Assembly (NCBI GenBank): GCA_001051155.2 | Contig: JYIP02000007.1 | Location: forward strand, 3,164,342 to 3,228,341 | Length of the DNA: 64,000 bases | Origin: Chrysoporthe austroafricana | Taxonomy: Eukaryota; Ascomycota; Sordariomycetes; Diaporthales; Cryphonectriaceae | Direction: 5' to 3' | Part shown: positions 21,132 through 32,420 of the stretch, piece after piece | Layout: each line of letters opens with the position of its first letter | Numbering within the stretch: the first letter of the stretch is position 1 | Program-made: the position numbers and the translations under genes | The notes under the pieces: model-generated | Told to the model about the DNA's origin: nothing | Seen by the model: only the letters and a program-made list of their open reading frames with translations | Databases searched by the model: none

Positions 21132-21580
21132 GCCGGCTATACCAGACCCTATCAGGATAACCGGTATACGAAGCCTTGTAAGCGGTTGTCCGCATTTTCC
21201 ATCTTCCCTGCTCGCGACGAGGCGGAATGGAAGAGCGTTACTGGCTGCACCCAGCCCTGCTAGGATAACCAGCATACGCTCTGCTCTCGAGACAAGTCGG
21301 GCCTGGAAGAAGGCTGTCGCTGGCTGCACCCGACCCTGTCAGGATAACCAGTACACATCCTACACAACCAAGCTCTGCTGCGAGTCAGCCTCGGGGGAAG
21401 ACAAGGCCCAGCAGCATGCTGCCCAAGGCCGTTGCCGGCTGCACCCGACCCTGTCAGGATTACCGGTATACGGAGCCTCGTGCGGGCTTGTCTGCCTTTT
21501 CCATTCTGCGACGAGGCGGAGGAGAATAGAGGAGCGTTACTGGCTGCACCCGGCCCTGCTAGGATAACCAGCATACGCGA
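21132..21580 (+). repeat. Interspersed 45-bp repeat array B (5 copies)
   Basis: Copies start at 21132, 21240, 21319, 21434 and 21539. Here the intervals also repeat ('gacgaggcgga...gaggagcgttac' occurs before both 21240 and 21539), so the higher-order unit is about 300 bp and contains two core repeats. Same core as array A. Confidence 0.8.
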
Positions 21581-21688
21581 TCTCTCTCTTTCTCTCTCAC
21601 GCACTCTCTGTCGGAGGGCGATAGTGCCAATTTGTGCCTACAGCCCCCTGCCTGCATATGCCCTCGCCTCGAGCCACGGCGAGGCATT

Positions 21689-22224
21689 TCAAGCCTGGGG
21701 ATGTGTCACTTGCTGTACCTTCTCCACCTTACCACTTTCTCCGAGCTGGTAAAACTGCAAAGGCCCTTCGGAGACCCGTTGGCGCTGTGCCCGGGTGATC
21801 CGAGACGGTGTTGGCCTGGACGACGATAACGACGACGATAAGGGCCCCCCCTTCTTTCCCCGGGAGCCGGTGCTCCCTATATTCCTCCGGTCCCGAGACG
21901 TCTCACCACTAACGCTGGTTTGAGGTCTTGCCTTCACCGCAGCCCGCCTCCTCCTTGTACCTGCTGGTTCCTCGGGGGCTTCGGATACTTGTGCTTGGGA
22001 TGTTTGTGCTTCGCGCGCACTGCTCCTCTGTCTGCTGCCCAATGTCGCGCTCGCTGGTATTGCGCCTGCGGATAGCGGACTTGTGTTTGTGCTCGTCTTT
22101 CTCTTTTTGTTCCCCAGACGTCCCTGGCTGTTGGCAGTCCGCGGCTGAGGAGGGCTGCAGTCCTCCCCTTCCTCTTCCTCCTCCTGGTCCCGTTTCCTCT
22201 TGCGCCCCAGAGCTGTTGTCGTTG

Positions 22225-22283
<59 letters not shown>

Positions 22284-23110
22284 GCCGCCGCCGCCCGTGA
22301 CAATCTTCCTGTCTTTCCTCCCGTTTGTGTGGCTGGCAACGGTTCTCCACGCTGCTGACTGCTGCGTCCCCGGCTCTTGTCCTGCGGCCTTTTCTTCTGG
22401 ATTCTGCTGGGAGACCTGAAGCTGCCTTCCTCGCGGCCGCGCCGCACGCCTGCGGCCGCACCACGCCTGGGTGGGTCGGTCGTCTTCCGTGTCTTCCGCG
22501 CAATCTTGTGGAGGTCGGCGCGTGGCAGCGGGGCTGGGGAGGTCGGCGCGCTGGGCGAGGCGGGCGGAGGGGCGGTTGCAAACGACGACGACGGCGTCGC
22601 GGACTCGGCTCGCATCCGGGCGGGGGGAGGCGGGCTGGGAGGACGGGTGGCAGCGGGCGGGGCTGGATCTATTTGCGGCCATGGCGCGTGACGCTTCCGT
22701 TGCTCCTCGGTCAGAAAATTGGCGAAGAGCCAGGCTATAGAATCGAAAGATTGGAAGAATGATACACGAGCCAAGTCAGGGTAGTGATGGCTGCTGAGTG
22801 TATCTACGTCCCACATTAATTTGCTCAGTCCTCTCTGGAAGAGTTCCTTCAATTCGTCCCGCCTCAAATTCCGTCGCTCCTGGAGCAGATCGAAAAATTC
22901 GTCGCGAGTTTGCGCAATATGGCTAAGATAAGTCACATCACGACGGAAGGCCACGCCATCGAGCAAGGACATAGTGATCGTGTTGAACCGTGGCCAGAGG
23001 ACTGTAAACATATCTTGCTGTTCCATCCCAAATTTATTGGCCTCCCACATACGTTCAGGGTTATTACTGAAGTATGAAGGATAGGGCGTGCAGTGCTCTG
23101 GCCAATCCAT
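21689..23110 (-). CDS. X2: X-family protein with low-complexity tail
   Basis: Uninterrupted frame of 473 codons from ATG 23110. Residues about 1-140 form a compact domain shared with X1 ('MWEANKFGMEQQDMFTVLW', 'PRFNTITMSLLDGVAFRRDV', 'LLQERRNLRRDELKELF', 'FFQSFDSIAWLFANFL'). The rest is a Pro/Ser/Arg/Lys-rich, disordered tail with nuclear-type basic clusters (KKRPQDKSR, GRKRKRD, NKKRKTS) and a run of 22 Ala followed by 6 Thr, encoded by a CAG/CTG microsatellite. Divergent from K3, with 855 bp between starts. The domain is not one I can name. The intact frame and the conserved partner suggest a functional gene, probably nuclear. Confidence 0.65.
22215..22293. repeat. CTG/CAG microsatellite in the X2 coding region
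   Basis: (GTT)n followed by about 16 CTG and a few CCG triplets. In the X2 frame it encodes Ala and Thr runs, so length changes would be tolerated in triplets. Confidence 0.9.
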
Positions 23111-23344
23111 AGGTACTGATGCGCAAGCAGTTGGGAGAGGTTAGAGAGCTGAAGGAGGCTGATAGATAGATGGAGGAGGAAGGATGAAGTTGGCGTGTTG
23201 ACCAAGGTTGACAAGGAGGGGAAGATGATTCTGAAGCTTGTTTTCAGGCTAAGCAGTACGTATTTTGGATCAGCAGCTAGAGGGGGGAGGGTCTACTATC
23301 CAGCCCAATAATACAGAATAACTCGGGAATCCCTGAGTCATTTG

Positions 23345-23850
23345 CGCGTGCGCGCGAGTCAGCAAATCCTAGCTGGCCCACTCTTCCTGTGGATCTGGAC
23401 CAGTGCTCCTCAAGCTTGTATCCAGTTCTGGATTAGCCTTATGCGAGAACACTTGGTACGGCATACCCCCCATACAAAAAGTAGCACTTTCAAACTCCAG
23501 TGCAGGATTTCTTGGCAACAGCGCAGCAAAAATTCTGGAAAAAACTACAACATAATCTCTATTTTTCTACAAAAGAGCTCTATTATTTTATATTACTACG
23601 AGGGGGCTTCCGTAGTTGCTGTATTTCGTGGTGAGTCCTCACCCACTAAGTCGATCTGGCAGGGGTACTTATGCGTGAGCCCGAGTCAGCATCCTAGATG
23701 GCCCATTACCTGGTACTCCATTCCTATGCTTGTGGCCAGCTAAGAATGCGGGCTCGAAGGCAGGATCGTATGTTCTGTATCTAGTTCTGGATTAGCCTTA
23801 TGCGAGAACACTTGGTGCGGCTCTCGGAGAACACCGCATACAAAATCAAA
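23345..23850 (+). repeat. Direct duplication in the X2/K3 intergenic region
   Basis: 'gagtcagca...atcctag.tggccca' at 23355 recurs at 23682, and 'agttctggattagccttatg' + 'cgagaacacttggt' at 23424 recurs at 23782. Spacing is 327-358 bp. The units lie between the divergent X2 and K3 starts and may duplicate promoter elements. Confidence 0.7.
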
Positions 23851-23965
23851 CAAGCCATGATAAATAACTTTGAGATTCACAGCTGTATAATAGTATTGTC
23901 GATTTTCAATTATCTCTTTGAATAAACCAAATCATCCAGTATACATCTCCCTCCTGCTTCGCAAA

Positions 23966-26020
23966 ATGTCTAGAGCGAACCCTAACGGCTCTAATACTTC
24001 CTCGGCTGAGCTGAGAGAGGAACGGAGCCGCTACCAGAGAGCTTTCTGGGAGTATTGCGTCTCCAACCGGACAACCATCGAAGTAGCCTATCCCCACCTC
24101 TATCATATGGTAAACCGGATTATTTTGGAACGGATAGCACGCGCTACAGGCCATCCCAATACAATCGTTCTCTCCCGTTCCGAGCAGCGCCTCATCGATA
24201 TCGACTCATCAATGCTCTCTGAAGAATGGGCTACGGACAGCTCGGCAAGACATGCCGTCGCCGCTTCATCGCTTATTTCAACGCTTCCCCCTGGTAACGA
24301 ATCCGAGTCAGAACCGCAACAGTTTCATACGGCCCCAGAGACCGTCCTCGACAGAGACCAGAAGCAACACGAGTCTGACAGTAATTCGACAACCTTGTCT
24401 GCACCCGCCCAGGAAACATTCCTCCGCCCGCAAGTAGATATGCTTCCTAGGCTGAGGGTTCTCTTTGAACAGCTGGCTATCGATGGACAGCCAAGTATGG
24501 AAGGCCGACAGGCCTCTTTCTCCGAGACGGAAGTTGAGCAGTTCAGGGTGCTGGGAGCCATGCACAATCATACCGACACCGAGTGCATACTGAAGGTCGG
24601 CGAACTCGGAATCTCCATTGTATTTATCCCATGGAAAGACCAGGCTCTTCTGATCAACAATACATCCGAGAATCTCCGTCTTACCAAAAGGCCGGACAGG
24701 CTTATTGTGCTCGGCATAGCGCCCGGAAGGTCTATAATCTTCGAACCAGGCTATTGGGCCCTCCAGAACAAGAGCACTTGCCTCGGGCTGCAACTTCGAC
24801 CGCGCCGCTACCATCTCCTCCTCGAGGCGGACACCAAAAAAAGAACAGCCAGAGCTGTGACGCCCATGCCTTCGAAAACAGCCCGGATTTCCGCAGAGCA
24901 TCAGCATGACAGGGGCAGCATCTCCGATCTGCAGCCAGCAGAGACTGGAAAGACTATGATCTGGCAAGCATCTTCAGACGAGATTAACAATCTTACCAGC
25001 TTTGGAATTCCTGTAAGCCATACACTGCTTGTAATAGACAGCGTAACAGGCGAAATCGAATACTCTCTCAAGCGACTTGATGGCTGGTCGGTAGACAGAA
25101 CAGACGGATTGATCTTCAAAGCAATCTGGCGCAAAGGAACACAATCTCAGGCTGTTGTCATAAAGATGCAAAAATATGTCATGGGTCACAAAGCATCTAT
25201 CCAAAACGCCATAGAGCGCTGGAAGAATGAAGTCAAGGTGCATCGGACTTTGCAACATGTAAGCTTATTTGTGCCCCCCCCCCCACCAAATTGCTTTATG
25301 CTGACGATCTTACTCTTCTAGGCACGCATCGCTAGTCTCGTTGCTTATGATGCGCGCCTCCTAGTACTCGCAGTAGAACTGCGAAATGCTTATGACCTGG
25401 GTAGCTCCCGCTGGTGCTATCCACGCAGGCTCAGAAAGGCAGGGTTTTTCAAAGGCACTCTTGATGACGCTTATAGAATCTGTACAGATATTGTCAGCGC
25501 GCTCTATTACCTTGACAAGGAAGGTATTATTCATTATGATATCAAAGCGCTTAATATTCTATATAGCAGACAAAATGGCGCTACCTTGATTGATTTCGGG
25601 CTTAGCTATTTCGTCCTTGAGGATATCGACCAGCTAGGAGGATCACCTTGGTATAAGGACATCGAACTGGGATATAAGGAGACTGGTTTGAAAGATGCGG
25701 GGAGAAAAACGGCAGGCGATATATATTCATTGGGCGTGGTAATGCTATATCTCATGGGGGAACTGCCGCTTCCCGAGTGGGAACCCGGATGGGTAATCCG
25801 TGACGCTTATGTGGGAGACCCGAAGGCGGTAATGCTTCGAAGAACGTGGGTTGAGAAGCTGGAAGCAAAGAGACGAGAACTTGAGACGCTGCTGCCACCC
25901 GGCGCCAGGAGCAGCAAAGAGGTAAAACTCCGGAGCCTCGTGAGCAGGATGCTAGCTGGGAGGCCTGATCGCATCAGCATTGAGGAGTTGGCGGCGGAGA
26001 TGGGACAAAAGCAGTGTTGA
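23966..26020 (+). CDS. K3: intact kinase-like protein with FHA-like N-terminal region
   Basis: Exons 23966-25258 and 25322-26020 with a 63-nt intron (GTAAGC...TTCTAG). ATG 23966 has context caaaATGt; the frame extends upstream only through a TTG. 663 aa. An N-terminal helical region ('EERSRYQRAFWEYCVSNR') resembles a short DNA-binding or dimerisation helix. A beta-rich FHA-like region follows (about 190-310). The kinase part has 'IKMQKYV' for the N-lobe Lys, catalytic loop 'HYDIKALN' (502-509; Arg of HRD is Tyr), DFG (522-524), 'GGSPWY' and 'DIYSLGVVMLYL'. It lacks a clear Gly-rich loop. The intron position equals K2 intron 2. Possible active kinase, least damaged of the group. Divergent from X2. 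Confidence 0.7.
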
Positions 26021-26424
26021 TACGAGGGCAGCAACTCTCTTTGGATTTTCTTTCCGGGACGTATATACAGAATGAGATATCGTTTCGCCTGTCCTCCCAC
26101 TTCTCGTCGTTGTCGTCGTCGTCGTCGTCGTCCTCTCCCCTAGAAGCACCAGCAACCACAACAGCACCGCCCCGGCGGACAGACCAGACCAGACTGCCGC
26201 GCATTACAGTCTGCAGTCACATGCATTCACATGATAGATCCCGTACAGCCTCATATTGCAGGTGTGGTGGCGTTCAGACTGTGGTTCTTGGGGCGCGGGC
26301 GAGGGCGTGGGCGAGGAGGTAAGCACCAGCGGTCGAGAGTGCAAGGGGGAGCCTATCGAGCTTTTGTGCAAGCTGTCTAGCAGCATTATCTGTCCCAGTC
26401 AGCACTGGTCAACCACTTCACTAG
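26021..26424. other. Convergent spacer between K3 and NLR1
   Basis: Contains a (CGT)n tract at about 26107-26132. No gene supported. Confidence 0.4.
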
Positions 26425-28299
26425 CTATGCCTTACCGTCATAAAGGCTCTGCCGGTTTGAGGTCGAAACAAGAATCTCTAGGCTATCCTGAATGTCTGTT
26501 AGTTTCCCTACTCGGATACGCTGGCCAATTCTCACTGTGGATGACCGAGTGGTGATAATAATCGATCCATGGAAGGTAGAAGGGAAGTAATGTCGGATAC
26601 CATATGCTTTTGTAATACTATTCCCCTGGCCGATAGACAGCTCGTCCATTCCAGCTTCCAATACCTCGTCTTTCTGGGTATCTAGCTCGGGGTCATCATA
26701 GTTGTTATAGACAAGAAGCCAATTATTATTCTTAGGCTCATCGAGCCAACGAAGAACAGCCTGTACCATCTGGTCCAGGTCCCGGTCCTTCAAGGCGTTT
26801 TCAAGATAGACTCGTGATGGATGTTGTCGATGAATCCTTTCTGCTGCACGACCAAAGCTCTGTTTCAGAGTGGCCTCGTCTCTCGCGTTCAGCCAGATGG
26901 TAGCTGAGTAGTCGTTATGGTGACGCTTCACGTAGGTAACTGCCAGCTGAGTCTTATCCATCCCGCCGAGCCCATGTAAGATAGCAATGCGCCGACCGTC
27001 AGCCTTTCCGAGTATGTCATGTAGTTGTGCAAGTTCTTCTGTCCTCGCCACGAAGTGGTTCACCCCAGTAACTTCTGACAGGCTGATCGTGAGGGAGAAG
27101 TCATCGTGTTGTTCTACGTACATAACAATTAATTATATCCGGAAACTCAAGTCACAATAGAAACCTACTGTCGCTTGTCCCGGTCCCGCCGACTGGCGGT
27201 TGGTCGTTGCCAGTAGTCACTGCCATCGTCGACCGAGTCCCTGCTCGACTCCCATCCAGCCGACTGTCTCTGACGAATTTTGTAAGAATGCCAACAATGG
27301 CACGGTATTGTTTGTCTGATTTGTCACCGCACCGTACCATCTGCATATGGCTCGCGTTGACGCTCTCGACTGTCTCTAATAACTGGGATAGACCGAGCCT
27401 CGAGGAGAAGTCATCAACCATCTTCAGTTGTTAGCTTGCGACAAACCAGTCACACATATGGACAGGGCCGTCATACCTTGTTATGTAGTCCCTTCATTCC
27501 TGCTATTCCACGCGCCTCTTGGAAAGAGTGGACCTTGATCCTCGAACCGTCTGCAATAGTTGTGAACTCCTCGTGGATATTATCCAATACTTCACTGTTA
27601 ATATCTAATGTTTTTATTATCCCCTTATTTGAATCCTGAAGAGCTAGGCTCACCAGGTTTGACGCGATTTTGCCCCATCCCGCATATGAGCTGTCGCGGT
27701 ATGGTGTCTCTAGGAATATGATCAGCTTCGTTCGGGATCGAGTCTGCTCTGATCGCCGAATAGCCTACAAGGCATCAGCATAATCCTCGTACTGCTCCTC
27801 CTGTTATCGGCTTACATCCTTGACAATGATGCCACCAAGGCTATGCGCCACGAAGACGACGGGATCCTGAGGCAGTACCATTAGCATCGACGTGATCCAT
27901 GCAGGTTTCGGGGTACCCAACTTCGTTGTCAACCTCCCGTTCGATCTTCATCGCAAGGTCTCGGCCATGCTGCGACACGCTGTTCTTGTTGTTCGCTTGA
28001 AATAGCCCGCCGATTGCGTCCGCGTCGTATCCGTACGTCCATACGCGTGCCTCGGGTATGTCGCTGATGAGGTACTCTTCTGGCCAGAAGACATTGGAGG
28101 GCTGTTCGGTATGCACGGACGGCGACTTAGACCTGAAGACAGTGTTCAGGAGGTTCGTCTTCTTGCGCGGCGTGGCAGCCTCCACATTGCTACCTGCAGC
28201 GCCACGACTACCTTCCCATGTGTGTCTTAGGTGCCCTCTCAGGCCGTGAACGAAGATGGTACTGTCTTGCGTCAGCTTCGTCGTCCAGGCTAGGCCCAT
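26425..28299 (-). CDS. NLR1: esterase-like plus NB-ARC protein, no repeat domain
   Basis: Five exons with consistent phases: 28299-27922, 27866-27816, 27764-27477, 27421-27169 and 27114-26425 (introns 47-55 nt). The N-terminal part is a DUF676-type serine-esterase/lipase-like domain ('STIFVHGLRGHLRHTW', 'VWTYGYDADA', nucleophile motif 'VAHSLGGIIVKD'). Then comes a helical linker ('MVDDFSSRLGLS'), then NB-ARC. The P-loop reads 'HGLGGMDKTQLA', with Asp where the invariant Gly should be. The Walker B-like strand reads 'WLLVYNNYDDP' with Asn for the first Asp. 'GSIIITTRSS' is the RNBS-B-like motif. The protein stops soon after ('RQSLYDGKA'), with no TPR or ankyrin repeats. The start is uncertain: an upstream ATG at about 28380 opens an overlapping 30-codon frame. 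Related proteins act in heterokaryon incompatibility or innate recognition. Confidence 0.6.
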
Positions 28300-28788
28300 T
28301 CGACGTACTTGACTCGGTAACTGCTGCTTCCGTCATCATCGGAGAGCTGCGTAAAGCCAATGCGGCGAACGTCGGGCATGGTAGATCGAGTTCTCTACGT
28401 AGAGGAAATGATTATAGCATGAGTGAGTGGCTATGTCGACATAGATAGAGATTCTCTTAGAGTGGGATAGATGCGACGGTATGTACAGTCTGTACGTGTC
28501 GGGTTGTCGGAGGCCTCACTGCCAGCCTCGTGCGGCCGAGGTTAGTGTTGCAAATCAGGCATGAAGCTGTATAGCCTGAGGAAAACATGCATTAGTCATC
28601 TTGCTTTAAATTCCTGTGAAACGGGAGAGCTAGAACGTCTCCTCCTAGAACAGAAGAGAACAGAATACAACAATGCTGCATCTCATAACATAATAACCTT
28701 GGCACATTCCAGTGCGACAGTTAGGATCGTCTGCGCTCTTCTGGACGTCGCGTATGGACGAATCAAAATCATTCTCGTGCCTGATTTG
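28300..28788. other. Upstream region of NLR1, no further gene
   Basis: Contains the short upstream frame 'MPDVRRIGFTQLSDDDGSS' (about 28378 downward), in a different frame from the main CDS. It may be the true first exon if a splice or indel is missing. Otherwise nothing is supported. Confidence 0.35.
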
Positions 28789-29074
28789 CTACGAGCTATT
28801 CCCGTAGCCGCTGGCTCGTATATGAGGAAGAAACGCTGATAAAAAGTTTCGAGCATCATCGAACGTGTCTTGGTGAAGCTGTGTCGGACTCAGTGCGGGC
28901 CTCGAGCTCACGTACAATGAGAAGTTGCTGGGGCGTTCTTTGAGAAGTGGATACGTGTCCTTGTCGAGAGAGGATTCCCTCAACTTGCCTGTTTAGTTGA
29001 ACTTTCAACCGCTCGCCACGCAAATCCAGACTTCCAGACAAAGGTGAAGTGATGGAGACTCCTGGATTCGACAC
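28789..29074 (-). pseudogene. Unrecognised gene fragment
   Basis: Protein-like segments in two minus-strand frames: 'SLDLRGERLKVQLNRQ' (about 29030-28980) and 'LDKDTYPLLKERPSNFSLYV' followed by 'PTQLHQDTFDDARNFL' (about 28965-28810). They look like one protein broken by a frame change near 28985. Family not recognised. Confidence 0.3.
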
Positions 29075-29959
29075 AGCCGACTGCCTTAATGATGATGTGA
29101 TTGACTACTCGTCCCCAATCTCCCGCCGCCCGTGCATGGTCCCCAGGCCAGGTGCCTTTGTCGAAGGCCTAAACGCTCACCGTGTGTGACATTTGAACAT
29201 ACTACTATATCAGGTTTAGCGTTAACTCGCATTATCCACTAAAACACTAAAACCAACACAGTTAGTTATCGTGGGCAAATTGTACTATCTTATACTGCTG
29301 AGTTCAATAGCTAACATAGAGAATAACCCGGAGGGAAAAGTTCGTCTCTAATGAACACTATCGTGTCTGTAAAGCGGGTTTTAGCTCTCTTGTCGATCTG
29401 CTACATCGACAAATATATAAGAGACGCGCGTAGTGGTACCAAGTCCAGTGACCTACGGGTCATAGCTTTCCCAGTGATAGAGGGGCGAGATGGTGGACCT
29501 CCGCAGACTTCTTGAACCTGATATGATTGCCAGCAAGGATCTACGCGCCTCATCCACAACCCTCCTTGGGGGTGCGACCTATGTTCCCACGATACAGGGA
29601 CGGCTATGTCTCCACGAGAACACGTCAGGCGTGATGGAAGAAGCAATCGTTGTACAGCAGAGCTCGCATCCGGTCCGATTCCGTCCTCCTCCAGTGCGCA
29701 GGAACAAAGCGACGGCATAGGAACCCCTAAACAAAACGAATTGAATGCAACTAGCGTCTTGACGTTTTATTGGTTGGGACGGGTTGCCTGGCGTTATCTC
29801 GCACGCTTGTCTCAAATGGCAAGACAAAAACTGATGGCGATTGGAGCTGCGCCTTTTAGTGATCTGTCAAGAGGCCTACGATCGACACGCAGCGGTGTCC
29901 TTGTCTCATCTTGGGATAGAGCCCTCACGAACTCGTTCGCTCATAAAGGCTATGGTAAG
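29075..29959. other. No supported gene
   Basis: Short open frames only. The Ser/Arg-rich plus-strand frame at 29606 has no recognisable features. Confidence 0.35.
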
Positions 29960-30960
29960 ACGTAGTCACCACGGCCTGGACTCTGCGGCCACGTCGAAGT
30001 CCTTCGAGAGAAGGGGCACACGGTCGAAAGTGGACTCATCTACTGAGAAGTATCTGGTGCATCACGTCTTCCTCCCACCCGAGCTCCCTCACGAGGACGA
30101 CACCAGTGCTCTTCGGGAGGCGGCGCTACTAGACACCACTCTCCGCTGCATCTTAAAATCCAGGTGCCATGTACCGGAGACACAGCGCCGCCGTATAGAT
30201 TCAGCAACCCAGTTGATTCAGCGCCTGTGTGATATTCATGAACGTCATGGGGATTCTATCACCATCAGCGACGAGCGCCTCAGGTCTGAATTCTCGATCC
30301 TATGCGAACATGGTTGGTTCTTCGACCCCTTATGCGAACCCACTGGGCTGACAGTAACTAAGGTGGATCTATACCGCTATACTTCCGCGCACAGAACGCA
30401 GGCATCTTGATAAGTAAGGTTGAAGATCATATTTGCGTCGAATTCTTCGAGCTGTCCCCCCTCAATCAGGAAATTTTCGCCACACAGGGAAGGTTGCGCC
30501 GCTTCTCTCCCGCATCAGCCGTATCCATACCCATCGCGACTTTCCAAGATCCCCAACTACAGGCTGTCTTATCGTCTATAATGGCTAAGACGAGCTATCA
30601 GGCGGCGACCGGCATGCGACCAAAAGTCAAGAAAGCAAAGGAGATGCATGACGAGGATCGAGAGACCACGCATCGGATGATAATCACTGAGCTGCTGCTC
30701 TCGTTCTTGCTCGCCATGGGAGGGGCAGCGCAGGTCGTAACCATCTCGAAGAATACTCGCGAGCAAGTTCTCTGGCGTGACTGCCTGCTGCCGTAGCGAA
30801 GGTCCCCTTTTTGGGCTCCTCATACGAGTGGTTTTGCAGCTCACCTTCGATCGGTTGACATCTTGGACGCAGTGCTCCAGGAACCTCTACAAAGACTTCA
30901 TGGTCTTCCTCATGTCTGTCGTCGCTGGTAATGTCCAGAAATGTGATTGATCAAGTGACC
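29960..30960 (+). pseudogene. DUF6606 domain fragment
   Basis: 'YLVHHVFLPPELPHEDD' and 'ALLDTTLRCILKSRC' in one frame (to about 30390), then 'AQNAGILISKVEDHICVEFF' and 'ELSPLNQEIFATQGRLRRF' in the next (30407 onwards), with a tail after the stop at 30796 ('NLYKDFMVFLMS', near 30880) in yet another frame. These are signatures I associate with the N-terminal DUF6606 domain of very large (about 3000 aa) fungal proteins that also carry DUF3638/DUF3645. Only the N-terminal domain is present, with at least one 1-nt frameshift near 30385. A truncated remnant; function of the family is not known to me. Confidence 0.55.
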
Positions 30961-31520
30961 AATGCTTAAGTTGAGGAAATGCTTCCATCCTCTCTTCAAA
31001 TATCTAGCCTAGGTTACAGAAGAGATCGTTTGAGAAATTGGTAGGTAGAAGAGGTAATCTTTCTTCCGAGGTCCTGGGATCCTTGATCGTCTCGAGCCTG
31101 TGGCAATGAATTTCACGTAAACCTTCCGGCTCCCTTGACAGCAGGGGGGAGTGAGGGTGATTTTGTAGATTGGGAAATCGTCCTCTGGCGTTGGACGACG
31201 AGCTAGTAGTGGTCACTCTTTTGCTCGCTGCGAAGAGGATGTGCGGTCACCTGCGAGAGAACGCAGCTTGACTCGTTGACGCGTTAACGAACCCTGTCTG
31301 GCGCAGATGCGTATATTCCCGACGCGTCGGCTCGCTGCGGGTGGACGCGCTCCTTGGGCCGGAACTGGAGGTGAGTGGCGTCCGCCGATGTATGGGACGA
31401 GGGACAACTGGACGGACCCAACGGATACGGTCTGCGCCTCGGCACGGTCCCGGCAGATGTCGCTGAGCGGACGGGTTTGTGGGCCCGCCCCTCTTGTCTC
31501 ATCATATATAGATAAAAGTA
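30961..31520. other. No supported gene
   Basis: Spacer between the DUF6606 fragment and the 3' end of NLR2. Open frames have no family features. Confidence 0.35.
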
Positions 31521-32420
31521 TTATACATTAGTGAGAAGCCTAATAATGGCCTCACTACCTCTTGCGGCCGCCCACGCCAGCGGAGTCCGGCCGCCCTTGT
31601 CTCGTGCATTTACGTCGACCTTCTCCGTTTCCAGGAGTAGCCTGACGGTGGCCTCGTACCCCGCTACTGTTGCCCATGACAGCGATATATTTGGCCCTGC
31701 TGCCCACGATAGCGGCATCCGGCCATCATTGTTCTATATCGACCTTTTCCGTCTCCAGGAATAGCCTGACAGTAGACTCGTAATCTGACCCTGCTGCCCG
31801 TAATAGTAGCGTCCGGCTATTATTATTTCGTATATCTACGTCGACCTTGCCTATCTTTAGGAATAGCCTGATAGCAGCCTTAAAGCCTGACTCTGCTGCT
31901 TATAATAGCGGAATCCAGCCGTACTTGTCTCGTGCATTTATGTCGACCTTGCCCGTCTCAAAAAACAGCCTGATAATAGCTTTGCTAACCCTATTAGCGG
32001 CCTATAATAGCGGCGTCCGGCCGTTATTGTCTCGCGCATCCACGTCGACCTTCTCCGTCTCCAGGAACAACCTGACAGTGGCCTGGTCCCCCGACCCTGC
32101 TGCCCATAAGAGTGGCGTCCGGCCATCCTCGTCCCGTGCCTCAATGTCGACCTTCCCTATCTCCAGCAGTAATCTGACAATAGCTTCGTAGTCCAGCCCT
32201 CTTGCCCATCGTAGCGATATCTTCGGTCCTGCTCCCCACGACAACGGCGTCCGGCCGTCCTTATCTCGTATATCTATATCGATCTTCTCCGTCTCGAGAA
32301 ATAGCCTGACAGTAGCCTCTGTACCCGACCTTGCTGCCCGTAATAGCGGCGTCCGGCCGTCATTATCTTGCATATTTATATCAACCTTATCTGTATCTAG
32401 GAATAGCTTGACAATAGCCT
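31521..32420 (-). repeat. Ankyrin-repeat coding array of NLR2
   Basis: About eight to nine units of roughly 100 bp encoding variants of 'RLFLETEKVDVDARDNNGRT' + 'PLLWAA'. High similarity between units means recent duplication. Two units have the Trp codon changed to TAG or TAA. Confidence 0.75.

Noticed and set aside
12991..21580. Regularly spaced repeats resembling a CRISPR array
   Set aside because: The core is about 45 bp with many substitutions, intervals vary from 79 to 122 bp and partly repeat themselves, and the genome is eukaryotic. There are no cas genes.
21909..22682. ORFs in other frames across the X2 tail
   Set aside because: They arise from the CAG/CTG microsatellite and GC-rich low complexity (Ser or Gln runs).
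27471..27765. A possible frameshift in the NLR1 esterase exon
   Set aside because: Rechecking positions 27715-27725 showed a continuous frame (KLIIFLETPYRD); no indel is needed.
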